The position numbers and the translations under genes were made by a program. From CAWGXG01 sp963826505 (lineage in GTDB: Bacteria > Chloroflexota > Anaerolineae > Aggregatilineales > Aggregatilineaceae), in assembly GCA_963826505.1 (NCBI GenBank), contig CAWGXG010000001.1, forward strand, positions 248,001 to 312,000: DNA of 64,000 bases, read 5' to 3'. The number at the start of each line of letters is the position of its first letter. Positions within the stretch are counted from its first letter, which is position 1. The notes under the pieces were generated by a model, which worked only from the letters and a program-made list of their open reading frames with translations, was not told the DNA's origin and searched no databases. Below are positions 8,559-17,063 of the stretch, in pieces.

Positions 8559-9599
8559 CTAGTCGCAGACGCTGGCCAGCATCGCGCTGCCGATCACAAC
8601 CGCGTCATCGCCCAGCGCTGCCGGTAAGATCGGCAGGTTTTCCGGCTCGACCGGGCGGATCAGGTGGCGGTAGGTTGTTTCGCGGATGATGGGTAGCATG
8701 AAGTCCGCGCACGCTTCGATCAGCCCGCCGCCGTAAACGAGACAGTCGGGATCGAGCGCGTTCACCACGCTGGCCGTGAAGATACCCAGGTGATAGGAGG
8801 CGCGTTCGAGCACGTCGGTAACCACCGCGTCTTTATGCTCCAGGGCATCCGCCAATACGCCGCTGGTGATCTGCTGGCCTGCTCCAGGGTCGATTTTATC
8901 GGTGATGACGCTGGATCGCCCGCCGCGAATCTCGCCCCAGATGTCGCGCTCAATGGCCGTGCGCGAGGCTAACGCCTCGATGCAGCCGCGCCGCCCACAG
9001 CCGCAGACCGGGCCGTCGATCATCACGACCATATGCCCGATCTCGCCAGCGGCGTTGCGCGCGCCGCGCCACAACTCTCCGTTCAGGACAATTCCGCCTC
9101 CGATGCCCGTGCCCGGAAAGACACCGACCACTGAGTCGTAACCCCGCGCCGCGCCCGCTTTGGCTTCGCCGTAAGTGCCAGCATTCACGTCGTTTTCAAC
9201 CAGGACGGGCGGCCCCAGCAAGTCTTGCAGGCGCGCGCCCAGGGGAATATTGATCCAGTCGGGCAAATTGGGCGCGAATTCCAGCACTCCCCTCCGAAAA
9301 TCGGCTACGCCCGGCGCGCCGATCCCGATGCCCTGAATCTGGGACAGATCGAGCTTGGCTTCGCTCACCGCGTCCATGGCCGTCTTGGCGATGCGGTCGA
9401 TGACCTCTTCGAAGCCGCGTTCGGAACGGGTTTTGCGTTTGGCGGTGCCGAGAATGCGGCCATCCTGGTCTACTACGGCGGCCAGAATTTTGGTACCGCC
9501 CAGGTCAATGCCGAGCGTCAGACAGGGGGCGTCGGATGCCTGCGCCTGAGCAGGCTCGCTATCATGGTCGGATGAGTCGTGTTTGTGTTTTTTCGACAC
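8559..9599 (-). CDS. ROK family sugar kinase (glucokinase-like)
   Basis: A 346-residue ROK kinase, likely ATP-dependent phosphorylation of glucose or another hexose in the cytoplasm. It has the phosphate-1 loop LGIDLGGTKILAA (~28-40), the catalytic Asp in VENDVNAGTYGEA, and the ROK zinc-site signature: GEIGHMVV followed by CGCGRRGCIEALAS. The adenosine motif appears as CLVYGGGLIE. The N-terminal 25 residues are His/Ser/Asp-rich and outside the fold. The start is GTG at 9599 with AGGAG 9 nt upstream on the minus strand; no ATG lies nearby. It ends 26 bp from the kinase gene on the other strand (convergent). Substrate specificity cannot be read from the sequence. Confidence 0.85.
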   Translation of the reverse strand: MSKKHKHDSSDHDSEPAQAQASDAPCLTLGIDLGGTKILAAVVDQDGRILGTAKRKTRSERGFEEVIDRIAKTAMDAVSEAKLDLSQIQGIGIGAPGVADFRRGVLEFAPNLPDWINIPLGARLQDLLGPPVLVENDVNAGTYGEAKAGAARGYDSVVGVFPGTGIGGGIVLNGELWRGARNAAGEIGHMVVMIDGPVCGCGRRGCIEALASRTAIERDIWGEIRGGRSSVITDKIDPGAGQQITSGVLADALEHKDAVVTDVLERASYHLGIFTASVVNALDPDCLVYGGGLIEACADFMLPIIRETTYRHLIRPVEPENLPILPAALGDDAVVIGSAMLASVCD

Positions 9600-9852
9600 G
9601 GGCGCTTACTCCTCGCGTGTTCGGGATGCCAGACTAACCCGATCATAGTCGGTTGGGGGCAGGGCTGCAACGTATGCGCGAAAAACGGGTTACAATGCGG
9701 GTCACAGAGGAGCACGGAGAAAATGGGAAATTCAAAAACATCTGGAATCTCGGTGGGCGTTCCTGAGGCGGGCGTGCCCCATTGCGGGGGGGCGAGGGCT
9801 GTTGTAAGCTCGTGCGTGAGATTGGTTGCATGGTCTTCACGAGGTGGATGCG

Positions 9853-10947
9853 ATGAGTGACAACAGCACCCCCGGCACGCGTCACGGGGCCGGTACCTAC
9901 GAGATGCTGTGGGACTGTAAATTCTGCGGCACCAAGAAACTGCTGGGACTGACCCACCGCCACTGTCCCAACTGTGGCGCGGCTCAGGACCCGGCCTGGC
10001 GCTACATGCCCGCCGAAGAAGACATGGTCGCGGTAGAGAATCACCAATACGTGGGCGCGGACAAAATCTGCCCGGCGTGCCAACAGCCCAACAGCGCCGC
10101 CAATACGTACTGTGTGGCGTGCGGCGCGGATCTCGCCACCGGTCAGATCGCGCAGACGCAGCCGGATCGTGTGATCGGCACGGGGCGTGCCGAAACCGAT
10201 ACGCGCCACGATGTGGTCAAGGACGCATTTGACGCGGACATGTCGCGTATCGCCGCCGAAGAAAGCCGCCGCAAGCGCTATCTGGGGCTACCCAAGCGCC
10301 GGTGGACGATCATCGGAGTGGTGGCGTTGGCGGTAGTGGTCATCGCGGCGGTGGTCTACGCTATCACCTACCGCAAGGACGTGACCGGCACGGTCGAGGC
10401 GCTGACCTGGCAGCGCACCATCACCATTCAGGATTACCAGCCGCGCCCCGGAGCGGCGTGGCGCAATCAGGTGCCGTTTGGGGCTTACGGTCAAAGCTGC
10501 GTGCAGCGCGAGCACGGCTCGCGTCAGGTGGCTGACGGGTCGCACCAGGAATGCAAAGACGTGGATCAGGGCGACGGCACGATGAAGCGCGAATGCCGCA
10601 CGGTGACGGATTACAAATCGGAGCCAATATACGACGACTGGTGCACGTACACGATCGACGCCTGGGACAATGCACGTCAGGTTAAGGCGAACGGATCCGG
10701 AAAGGTACCCGCGCCGGATTGGCCCGCCTACATGCTGGCGACCGCCAGCGGGCGCTACGGCGCGGAACGTGTCGGCGCGAAGTCTGAAACGTATACCGTC
10801 AGTTTCCGGGATTCCGACAATAAGCAGCGCGCCTGCGATTTTGAAACGCAGGCGACTTGGGATCAGTATGACGTGGGCATGGCCGTGACCGTACGGCTGT
10901 ACCTGACCGGCAAGCCCGATTGCGACACGCTCAAGGCCGGGCCGTGA
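9853..10947 (+). CDS. Double zinc-ribbon single-pass membrane protein
   Basis: A 364-residue protein of unknown function. Two zinc ribbons occupy the N-terminus: CKFC...HCPNCG (~22-45) and CPAC...YCVACG (~77-100). After a charged linker comes one transmembrane helix (~157-178, IIGVVALAVVVIAAVVYAI) and a ~190-residue C-terminal domain with paired cysteines, probably outside the membrane given the charge on the cytoplasmic side (KRRW). The start ATG 9853 follows GAGGTGG; the frame is open from 9826. The 250 bp upstream contain a TACAAT box (9691-9696) and a CACAGAGG word (9703-9710) also seen near 43.4 kb. Confidence 0.7.
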   Translation: MSDNSTPGTRHGAGTYEMLWDCKFCGTKKLLGLTHRHCPNCGAAQDPAWRYMPAEEDMVAVENHQYVGADKICPACQQPNSAANTYCVACGADLATGQIAQTQPDRVIGTGRAETDTRHDVVKDAFDADMSRIAAEESRRKRYLGLPKRRWTIIGVVALAVVVIAAVVYAITYRKDVTGTVEALTWQRTITIQDYQPRPGAAWRNQVPFGAYGQSCVQREHGSRQVADGSHQECKDVDQGDGTMKRECRTVTDYKSEPIYDDWCTYTIDAWDNARQVKANGSGKVPAPDWPAYMLATASGRYGAERVGAKSETYTVSFRDSDNKQRACDFETQATWDQYDVGMAVTVRLYLTGKPDCDTLKAGP

Positions 10948-11109
10948 ACGCGGATTTGCCGCCAAAAACCGGACTGGGACGACGCGTCGGCGGGTTAGCC
11001 CCTCCCTTCCGCCCTGCGGGGATTGAGGATTGTTCAAAACTCCCTGACAGGTTTTGCACGCTCCCATCGCACCGCATGTGGGCATAATTGCAATCTTATG
11101 TTACACTCT

Positions 11110-11131
11110 GCGCCGGGTTTATCCCCGGCGC
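11110..11131 (+). promoter_or_regulatory. Hairpin in the otsA-like leader
   Basis: GCGCCGGG (11110-11117) and CCCGGCGC (11124-11131) form a perfect 8-bp stem with a 6-nt loop, just after a possible -10 (TACACT, 11102-11107). It is not followed by a T run, so it is more likely a leader structure or protein-binding site than a terminator. Confidence 0.4.
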
Positions 11132-11214
11132 GCGTGTTCCCGGCGGGACGTGGCACCTGCGCGTCCCCTGCCCTCCGCGCGAATCCGTTAACAAACCAAC
11201 AAGGAGACAACCTG

Positions 11215-12741
11215 ATGACAGCGTCAGATGACGCGGTCGGGGGCTGGCAGCTGCCTGGAGGGGAAGCTCCCCTGATTGTGATCGCGTCCAACCGAGGCCC
11301 CTTCATGTTTAAGCAGAAATCGAATGGTGACCTATCGGTCACGCGTGGCAGCGGGGGTCTCGTGACCGCGCTGGGCGCGTTGGCCGAACAGCACGACGTG
11401 CTGTGGGTTGCCGCCGCGTTAAGCAAAGATGATCGCGCTTGGGTAAAATTACACGACGACTGCCCCACAGATGTGGAGGGCGTCTTGCTGCGGCTGGTAC
11501 AGCCATCGCCGCGCCGTTATGACCAGTACTACAACACCGTTTCTAATCCGCTCTTGTGGTTCATCCAGCACCAACTGTGGGATATCCCCCGCACGCCGAG
11601 CATTACGCGCGAAACCTGGATTGCCTGGCGCAACGGCTACGTGGCCGTCAACCGCCAGTTCGCCGAGGTGATCGCGGACAGCGTGCGCGGATCGGACCGC
11701 CGGGTGATCGTCTTCCCACAGGATTATCACCTCTACCTCGTGCCGCAATTTTTGCGGGAGATGCTGGGCGACCGCGTGCAAATTCAGCCGTTCGTGCATA
11801 TCCCCTGGCCGGGGCCGGACGCGTGGCGCGTGCTGCCCGGCGAAATGAGGACCGCGATTCTCACCAGCATGCTGGCCTCTGACCGCGTGGGCTTCCAGAC
11901 CGAAAGTGACGCGTTCAACTTCGTGCAGTGCTGCCGCTTTTTCCTGCCCGATGCCCATTCGCGCGGCAGCCGCAGTTCGGTCATGTTTGAGGGGCGGCAG
12001 ATCCAGGCGCGGGCCTACCCGATTTCGGTCGACGTGGACAAGATACAGGCCATGACCGAAGAACCGGTGATCGATCTACTGCGCTCGCAGTTGATCAATT
12101 TCATTGGGGACCGGCGCCTGATCCTGCGCGTGGACCGCATCGAGCCGAGCAAGAATATCTTGCGCGGCCTGGAGGCCTACCGCGCGCTGCTCGATCAGCA
12201 CCCGCAGTGGCGCGGCAAAGTCTATATGCTGGCGCTGCTCGTGCCGTCACGCATGGAAGTCGAGCAGTACCAGGATTATTTCCAGCAGATTATGGCCGCG
12301 GCGGGCATGATCAATGCCGAATACAGCGATTCCTATTGGGAACCCGTGCGGATTCTTGTGGGCGAAAACTACCAACGCGCGCTGGCCGCCATGCAGTTGT
12401 ATGATGTGCTGCTGGTCAACCCGATCGCGGACGGGATGAATCTGGTCGCGAAAGAGGGTGCGCTGGTCAACCAGCGCAACGGCGTGGTAATGCTGTCCGA
12501 GCACGCCGGGGCGTACTATGAGCTGGCCGAGCACGTTTTGACCGTCTCACCATTTGACATCCAGGGTACGGCCGAAACGATGCATCGTGCGCTGACCATG
12601 CCCGAAGACGAGCGCCGCCGCCGGTCCGAAGGGCTGCGTAAGCTGGTGCTCGGCGCGGGCGTGAAGACCTGGTTTTCTCAGCAAGTGGAGGATGCGCTGA
12701 GCGCGCTCAAGAGCCAGCTCAGCAGCGCTTCAACGTCGTGA
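11215..12741 (+). CDS. otsA: Trehalose-6-phosphate synthase-like glycosyltransferase (GT20)
   Basis: A 508-residue GT20 glycosyltransferase, expected to join a nucleotide-activated glucose to glucose-6-phosphate in the cytoplasm. Visible family motifs are IVIASNRGPFMF at the N-terminus, the acceptor region VFPQDYHLYLVPQFL, VHIPWPGPDAWRVLP, and the donor-site segment DVLLVNPIADGMNLVAKEG near the C-terminus. The segment RVDRIEPSKNILRGLEAY replaces the DRLDYxKG-type motif of E. coli OtsA; this variant occurs in a subgroup that also holds pseudo-glycosyltransferases, so the exact product is less sure than the fold. ATG 11215 has AAGGAG at 11201-11206; the frame opens at 11023 without support. A phosphatase gene runs towards it and overlaps by 64 bp, supporting the trehalose assignment. 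Confidence 0.8.
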   Translation: MTASDDAVGGWQLPGGEAPLIVIASNRGPFMFKQKSNGDLSVTRGSGGLVTALGALAEQHDVLWVAAALSKDDRAWVKLHDDCPTDVEGVLLRLVQPSPRRYDQYYNTVSNPLLWFIQHQLWDIPRTPSITRETWIAWRNGYVAVNRQFAEVIADSVRGSDRRVIVFPQDYHLYLVPQFLREMLGDRVQIQPFVHIPWPGPDAWRVLPGEMRTAILTSMLASDRVGFQTESDAFNFVQCCRFFLPDAHSRGSRSSVMFEGRQIQARAYPISVDVDKIQAMTEEPVIDLLRSQLINFIGDRRLILRVDRIEPSKNILRGLEAYRALLDQHPQWRGKVYMLALLVPSRMEVEQYQDYFQQIMAAAGMINAEYSDSYWEPVRILVGENYQRALAAMQLYDVLLVNPIADGMNLVAKEGALVNQRNGVVMLSEHAGAYYELAEHVLTVSPFDIQGTAETMHRALTMPEDERRRRSEGLRKLVLGAGVKTWFSQQVEDALSALKSQLSSASTS

Positions 12742-13490
12742 ACGCCCGACGCCATCAGATCGGCGCTGGTCGCCAGGGCGGGCGGCATATGGTCCGACTC
12801 CACGCCCACGCCCAGCGCCCAACATGTTCCTGCCGCACGCAGACGGCGCGCGGCGCGCAGGGCGTCGAGATCGGTCGTGTCATCGCCCAGGTAGAGCGCC
12901 GCGTCAAGCGCGTGCTCGCGCACCAACCGCTCGAAGGCGGTGCCCTTGTCGATGTCCACTGGCGGACGCAGCTCGAAGACCATCCGCCCCTGGAACAGGC
13001 GCAGCCCGTGGGCTGCCGCCAGATCGTCCAGCAGCGGGGCGAAACGCTCGGCTGTGGCGGCAGGATCGGCGGTGCGGCGGTAGTGCAGCGACAGCGTGGC
13101 GATCTTGTCTTCGAGCTGCATACCGGGAACCTGCTGCGGGCGCAGCGCGTCAGCGGCGGCTTGCAGCGCAGGGCGGAAAGCGGCAGCTTCCGGTGCGATC
13201 GTAACCTGACCGTTCTGCCAGACTTCCAGCCCGTGATTGCCCACGATCACCACGTCCGGCAAATCGATCATGTGCGCCGCGTCGGCGGCGGCTCGCCCGC
13301 TGATGGCTGCAAACAGGGCCAGATGAGGGCGCAGCGCGTCCAGCAGGGCGCGGGCGCGTGGTGTCACGCTGGCGGCGTCGGGCCGGTCGACGATCGGGCT
13401 GAGCGTGCCATCAATATCGCTGATCAGGCCGATCCGCGCGCGTTGAAGCAGGGTGTACAGCAGCGTCGCGGTGGCGTCTTTCCAATGCAT
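12678..13490 (-). CDS. otsB: Trehalose-6-phosphate phosphatase (HAD family)
   Basis: A 270-residue HAD hydrolase of the trehalose-phosphatase family, removing phosphate from trehalose-6-phosphate. The nucleophile loop is SDIDGTLSP with Asp25 and Asp27; then come VIVGNHGLEVW, IATLSLHYRR, FELRPPVDIDKGTAFERLV and the acidic loop LYLGDDTTDLDAL. The start ATG at 13490 is preceded by AAAGGACGG; the frame extends to 13517 without a better start. Its last 64 bp lie antisense inside the end of the GT20 gene, so both C-termini are encoded by the same DNA. Upstream on the same strand, 54 bp away, is the URO-D-like gene. Confidence 0.88.
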   Translation of the reverse strand: MHWKDATATLLYTLLQRARIGLISDIDGTLSPIVDRPDAASVTPRARALLDALRPHLALFAAISGRAAADAAHMIDLPDVVIVGNHGLEVWQNGQVTIAPEAAAFRPALQAAADALRPQQVPGMQLEDKIATLSLHYRRTADPAATAERFAPLLDDLAAAHGLRLFQGRMVFELRPPVDIDKGTAFERLVREHALDAALYLGDDTTDLDALRAARRLRAAGTCWALGVGVESDHMPPALATSADLMASGVHDVEALLSWLLSALSASSTC

Positions 13491-13544
13491 GATCCGTCCT
13501 TTCGCGGCGGGACTCAATGTGAGACAGTGTCCGGGGCAGGCCAG

Positions 13545-14612
13545 TTAACCATAAGCGCCGAAGGCGCGCACGGCGTCATACAGCGCCAGCACGTTTTCGA
13601 CCGGCGTCTCGCCCAATACGTAATCATGGCTCGGCGAGGCCACGTAGCCGCCGCCGGGCATCATGATCTCCAGCACGCGGCGCGTTTCGTCACGAACCTG
13701 CTGCGGCGTGCCTTCGATGACGGTTTGGGTATTGATGGCCCCCATCAGCAGCAGATCGCGACCAAACTCGGCCTTGAGCGTGGCGGGGTCCATGCCCCGG
13801 CAGTTGGGTTGGAGCGCCTGCAACCCATCCAGCCCGCAGTCGATCATGGCCGGGATGAGCGGCGCGAATCCTCCACAGCAGTGCATCAGCACTTTGAGAT
13901 CGTACTGGTGGCCCAGGTCAGCGAAGCGGCGCAGGTACGGCACCAGGAAGCGCCGGAACAGCCGCTCGCCGATCAGCGGGCCGGTTTGAGAACCGAAATC
14001 GTTGCCGATAAAGAAGATGTCGATCACGTCAGCCGCGGCTTCGAATACCCGCGTGCTGACGCCGAGATAATAGGCGGTCAGGTGGTCGAAGACCGCTTCC
14101 ACCAGGGCCGGCGCGTCGAACATCTTGAGCAGCAGGTTTTCCATGCCCAGCAGATCGATCGCGTCGTGCCAGAAGGGCGCCCAGTCGCCGCCCAGCACGG
14201 CGTACTCGCCGCCCCAGGCCAGCGCTTCTGCCCGCAAGGTGGATACGTCCATCCAGGCGGGGTCTGGCCAGGGGTAGGCGTTAATCTCTGCGACCGTTTC
14301 GGCGGCTTCCAGCGGATGGCTCATCGGCTGGCCGCCTTCGTAGCCGTGACGCAGGATGCCGAACACCGAGCGGTAGGTCGCGCCGGGGGGCAGATTGAAC
14401 GTCGGGGCGTAAGCGTCTGGCCCGGCATAGCTGGCGGTCACGCGGCGGAAATCGTCGCCGACGGTCAGCGCCAGGGCTTCGTCATCACTCAGATTCAACT
14501 CAGCTCGCGCTTTGTCGCGGAAGGCGGGCGAAGCGCCCAACCAGGCCGGAACATGATCCGGCTCGCGGTGCTCGAACGCCGCCAAGACGCGCGCTCTCGA
14601 ACTCATGGACAT
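13545..14612 (-). CDS. Uroporphyrinogen decarboxylase-like (URO-D superfamily) protein
   Basis: A 355-residue TIM-barrel protein of the URO-D superfamily. Members include HemE and the corrinoid methyltransferases MtaA/MtbA. The sequence begins SSRARVLAAFEHREPDHVP, typical of the methyltransferase-like branch (xxRVxxALxHxxPDRVP), and contains MHCCGG, where His and Cys fit the zinc site of MtaA-type enzymes; HemE arginine/aspartate motifs are not evident. A methyl-transfer role, or an uncharacterised one, is therefore more likely than haem synthesis. GGAGG lies 8-9 nt before the ATG at 14612. The kinase gene on the other strand starts only 48 bp away, so the two share a divergent promoter region. 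Confidence 0.75.
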   Translation of the reverse strand: MSMSSRARVLAAFEHREPDHVPAWLGASPAFRDKARAELNLSDDEALALTVGDDFRRVTASYAGPDAYAPTFNLPPGATYRSVFGILRHGYEGGQPMSHPLEAAETVAEINAYPWPDPAWMDVSTLRAEALAWGGEYAVLGGDWAPFWHDAIDLLGMENLLLKMFDAPALVEAVFDHLTAYYLGVSTRVFEAAADVIDIFFIGNDFGSQTGPLIGERLFRRFLVPYLRRFADLGHQYDLKVLMHCCGGFAPLIPAMIDCGLDGLQALQPNCRGMDPATLKAEFGRDLLLMGAINTQTVIEGTPQQVRDETRRVLEIMMPGGGYVASPSHDYVLGETPVENVLALYDAVRAFGAYG

Positions 14613-14660
14613 CGCCGGGCCTCCAGGGAATAACGAAGAAGACAGAAGGAGCAGACATCA

Positions 14661-15660
14661 ATGACCACCCCACCGAGTGAGACTTCTCACACCCAGAAGA
14701 AAGTGATCACAGTGACGCTCAACCCGTCGCTGGACCGCACAGTCACAACCCATTTTCTCGCGTTAGGGTACCACAACCGCACGACCGCTACAACACGCCT
14801 GGATCCGGCGGGGCGCGGCGTCAGCGTGTCGCGGGCACTGCATGCGCTGGGCGTCGAGACACATGCCGTCGTCGTCCTGGGGCACGACGCCAACGGGCGC
14901 GCCTATGAGTTCGATACTCTGCGAGGAGCAGTTCCCGATGACGGTGCTGCGCCGTGACGGCGAAACGCGCCACAATACGATTATCCTCGATGCGGGCCAG
15001 CAAAACGAGACGGTGATCACCGAAGAGAGCAGCGGTATCAGTTGGCACGATCGCCAGGCGGTCGCTACCACGCTGGCCGCGATTACCGAACCGGGCGACA
15101 GCGTCGTCTTTGCAGGGGGTCTGCCGCCCGAGGTGCGTGCCGATACCTATGCGCTGCTGACCAGCCTGGTTCAGACTAAGGGCGCGGCCGTCGCCATCAA
15201 CGCGGGCGGCGGTGAAGCGCTGGAAAAATCGATCCAGGCGCGGCCCCGCCTGATCTACCTGACTCAGCGGCAGCTCGAACGATTGAACAATATCCCCGTG
15301 CGCGTGACCGAGGACGTAATCGCGTGCGGGCGCCAGCTCCGCGAACGGGGTGTGAAGCGCGTGCTGGTGGCGATGGAAGAGTCGCATGGCGCGCTGCTGT
15401 TGACGGAAGACGGCGGCTGGCTAGCTCAATGGCCGGAAGGGGAAGGCTCGCGCGGAGGCTGCGCCGAAGCCCTGATCGCCGGATACCTGGCCGGGCGGCT
15501 GCGCCGCCAGTCGTTCGAAGAATCGCTGGCGCTGGGAGCCGCGGTGACGGCTTATACTGCCATGCAGGTCGGGCACGAATTCCCCACCGTCAGAGATGCA
15601 CAGGAAATCGCCAGCGAGGTGACGGTCACGGCGCTGGAACCTGTCGCCGCCATGGCGTAA
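14661..15660 (+). pseudogene. PfkB-family sugar kinase (LacC/FruK-like), interrupted by a +1 shift
   Basis: Two overlapping frames together make one ribokinase-fold hexose kinase of about 332 residues. Frame one (14661-14957) carries VTLNPSLDRTV, the PAGRGVSVSRALHALG substrate motif and VLGHDANGRAYE. Frame two carries the TRHNTIILD strand, FAGGLPPEV, and a C-terminal region where the usual anion-hole GAGD motif reads SRGGCAEALIAGYLAG, i.e. the catalytic Asp of GxGD appears as Cys or is displaced. The frames join at about 14919-14922 by one extra base. An SD-like GAGGAG (14923-14928) precedes an ATG at 14938 in the second frame, so split translation is conceivable. A sequencing insertion is simpler. 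Upstream SD AGGAG at 14650. Confidence 0.75.
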
Positions 15661-15678
15661 CCCTCTTCGCATTCCCAT

Positions 15679-15708
15679 GACCGCGTGCGGCACACACCGC
15701 ACGCGGTC
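15679..15708 (+). terminator. Terminator-like hairpin after the PfkB-type gene
   Basis: GACCGCGTGCGG (15679-15690) and CCGCACGCGGTC (15697-15708) form a perfect 12-bp stem with a 6-nt loop. A T-rich stretch (GGTTCTTCTGGCTCTTTTTC) follows, though not immediately. Confidence 0.6.
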
Positions 15709-15866
15709 GGGTTCTTCTGGCTCTTTTTCAACCGTGAGTTCCACAGGCCGGAAAAACGCGGGCCGCGCATGAAAAATTCCCCAATAATTCCCCTTTTGCC
15801 CCTCCGGCCAGTGTACAATACGGGTAATTGGAAGTGGGTTTGCGTGGGGGCATAACGAGGAATTTG

Positions 15867-16490
15867 ATGGGCGAAGTTTGGCAGATCTATTTGAATTATG
15901 CTCGCTCAGACGAATCGTTTGCTTGCCGTTTAGCCGATGATCTTAATCGTTCTGGCGCATCGGTCTGGATCGACACCTACCACGCACGCCCGGGCCGGCA
16001 TTGGGCGCGCAGCATTGAACAGGCGTTGACCGACTCGGCGATGATGTTGGTCGTCCTGTCGCCCGACGCACTGCGCACGCGGCACGTCGCGCTGGGGTGG
16101 CAGGCTTACCTGGAAGCCTACCGCCCGGTAATCCCCGTGCTGGCGGTGCCCTGCGAACCGCCGGGGGCGCTGCGCACGCGGCGCCCTGTCGACTTTTCGC
16201 GCGAACACCTCTACCCGCGCATGTACCACCACCTGATGACCCGCCTGATTGAGAGCCGCAGCCGGTCACGGCGCGGCGGATTCTCGCTGTGGGGCAGTGA
16301 GCCGGAGTTGCTGCCGTTTGTCCCGGAGATGATCCCGCCCAGGCGTGTGGTCGAGCTATCCTTGCAGGCGGATTTTGCGTTTAGTTCCAGTTTGGTTGAG
16401 ATGCCCTCACCCCCGCCTGTGCAGCCGCTGCCCAGCGTACTCCACACGCTGCGCGGGCTACGCAGCCGGTTATTGGGCAGCACCCACTAA
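15867..16490 (+). CDS. TIR domain protein
   Basis: A 207-residue protein with an N-terminal TIR domain (~5-125): first strand WQIYLNYARSDE (canonical IFISYxRxD), then FACRLADDLNRSGASVWID, and the helix RHWARSIEQALTDSAM whose Glu51 aligns with the catalytic glutamate of TIR NADases, followed by MMLVVLSPDAL. The last ~80 residues are Pro-rich and basic, with no recognised domain. TIR proteins either cleave NAD+ or mediate signalling contacts; standalone bacterial ones are often linked to phage defence, but no defence neighbour is present. GAGG at 15857-15860 supports ATG 15867. The stop lies 9 bp from the convergent TfoX-like gene. Confidence 0.8.
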   Translation: MGEVWQIYLNYARSDESFACRLADDLNRSGASVWIDTYHARPGRHWARSIEQALTDSAMMLVVLSPDALRTRHVALGWQAYLEAYRPVIPVLAVPCEPPGALRTRRPVDFSREHLYPRMYHHLMTRLIESRSRSRRGGFSLWGSEPELLPFVPEMIPPRRVVELSLQADFAFSSSLVEMPSPPPVQPLPSVLHTLRGLRSRLLGSTH

Positions 16491-16499
16491 CACGCCGCG

Positions 16500-16844
16500 T
16501 TACCGGTTGCGCGCGTTTTCCAGTTCTAGCACGAACTCCAACGCCTGTTGAATGACCTCTTGCAGCGCGGCATATTCTTCCACATGCTGGACATGCACGT
16601 AGGCCCAGGCTTTCATCGGCGTGCCATTGGGCGCGAACGGCTCCACGGAGTCACGCGCCAGCAGTTCCTGGAGCGGTTCGGGTGGCAGTTTGAGGATGAT
16701 GCCATCTTCCAAGATCGACAAAAACACTTTGCCCACGATCTTATAACTGGGATGGCCGAACATGTGGCCGGGAGTCACGCCGGGCACGCCCGCCAGCATG
16801 GCATCGAGCGCGGCTTTGTGGTCGGGCTGGAAATGTTGGGTCAT
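16500..16844 (-). CDS. TfoX N-terminal domain-like protein
   Basis: A 114-residue soluble protein resembling the TfoX N-terminal domain: GVTPGHMFGHPSYKIVGKVF and the strand ILEDGIILKLPPE, then PFAPNGTPMKAWAYVHV. The family is named after a competence regulator, but small standalone members are uncharacterised, so no competence role is claimed. The ATG at 16844 has AGAGGTG upstream; the longer frame (to 16910) has no SD. Confidence 0.7.
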   Translation of the reverse strand: MTQHFQPDHKAALDAMLAGVPGVTPGHMFGHPSYKIVGKVFLSILEDGIILKLPPEPLQELLARDSVEPFAPNGTPMKAWAYVHVQHVEEYAALQEVIQQALEFVLELENARNR

Positions 16845-17063
16845 GCGGCACCTCTTTGGGGGAATGGCTCCACTGTGGCGGGAAGTGGATATGAGTATAA
16901 AGGAACGCATGTTCTAAGTCAAAAAGCGGGATGAGGCCAACTGGCGCGCCGCCGATCGATTTCCGGGCGTATCCATTTCGCAGGTGCGTAACTGGCTCGG
17001 ATGGGTATAATTCTGCGCTGGATTGTATCGCAAACACGTTAATTGGGTGGCAAGGATAAACTC

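Noticed and set aside
12738..14633. A 631-codon plus-strand open frame antisense to the phosphatase and URO-D-like genes
   Set aside because: It is the mirror of two genes with clear families on the other strand; high GC makes such antisense frames common.
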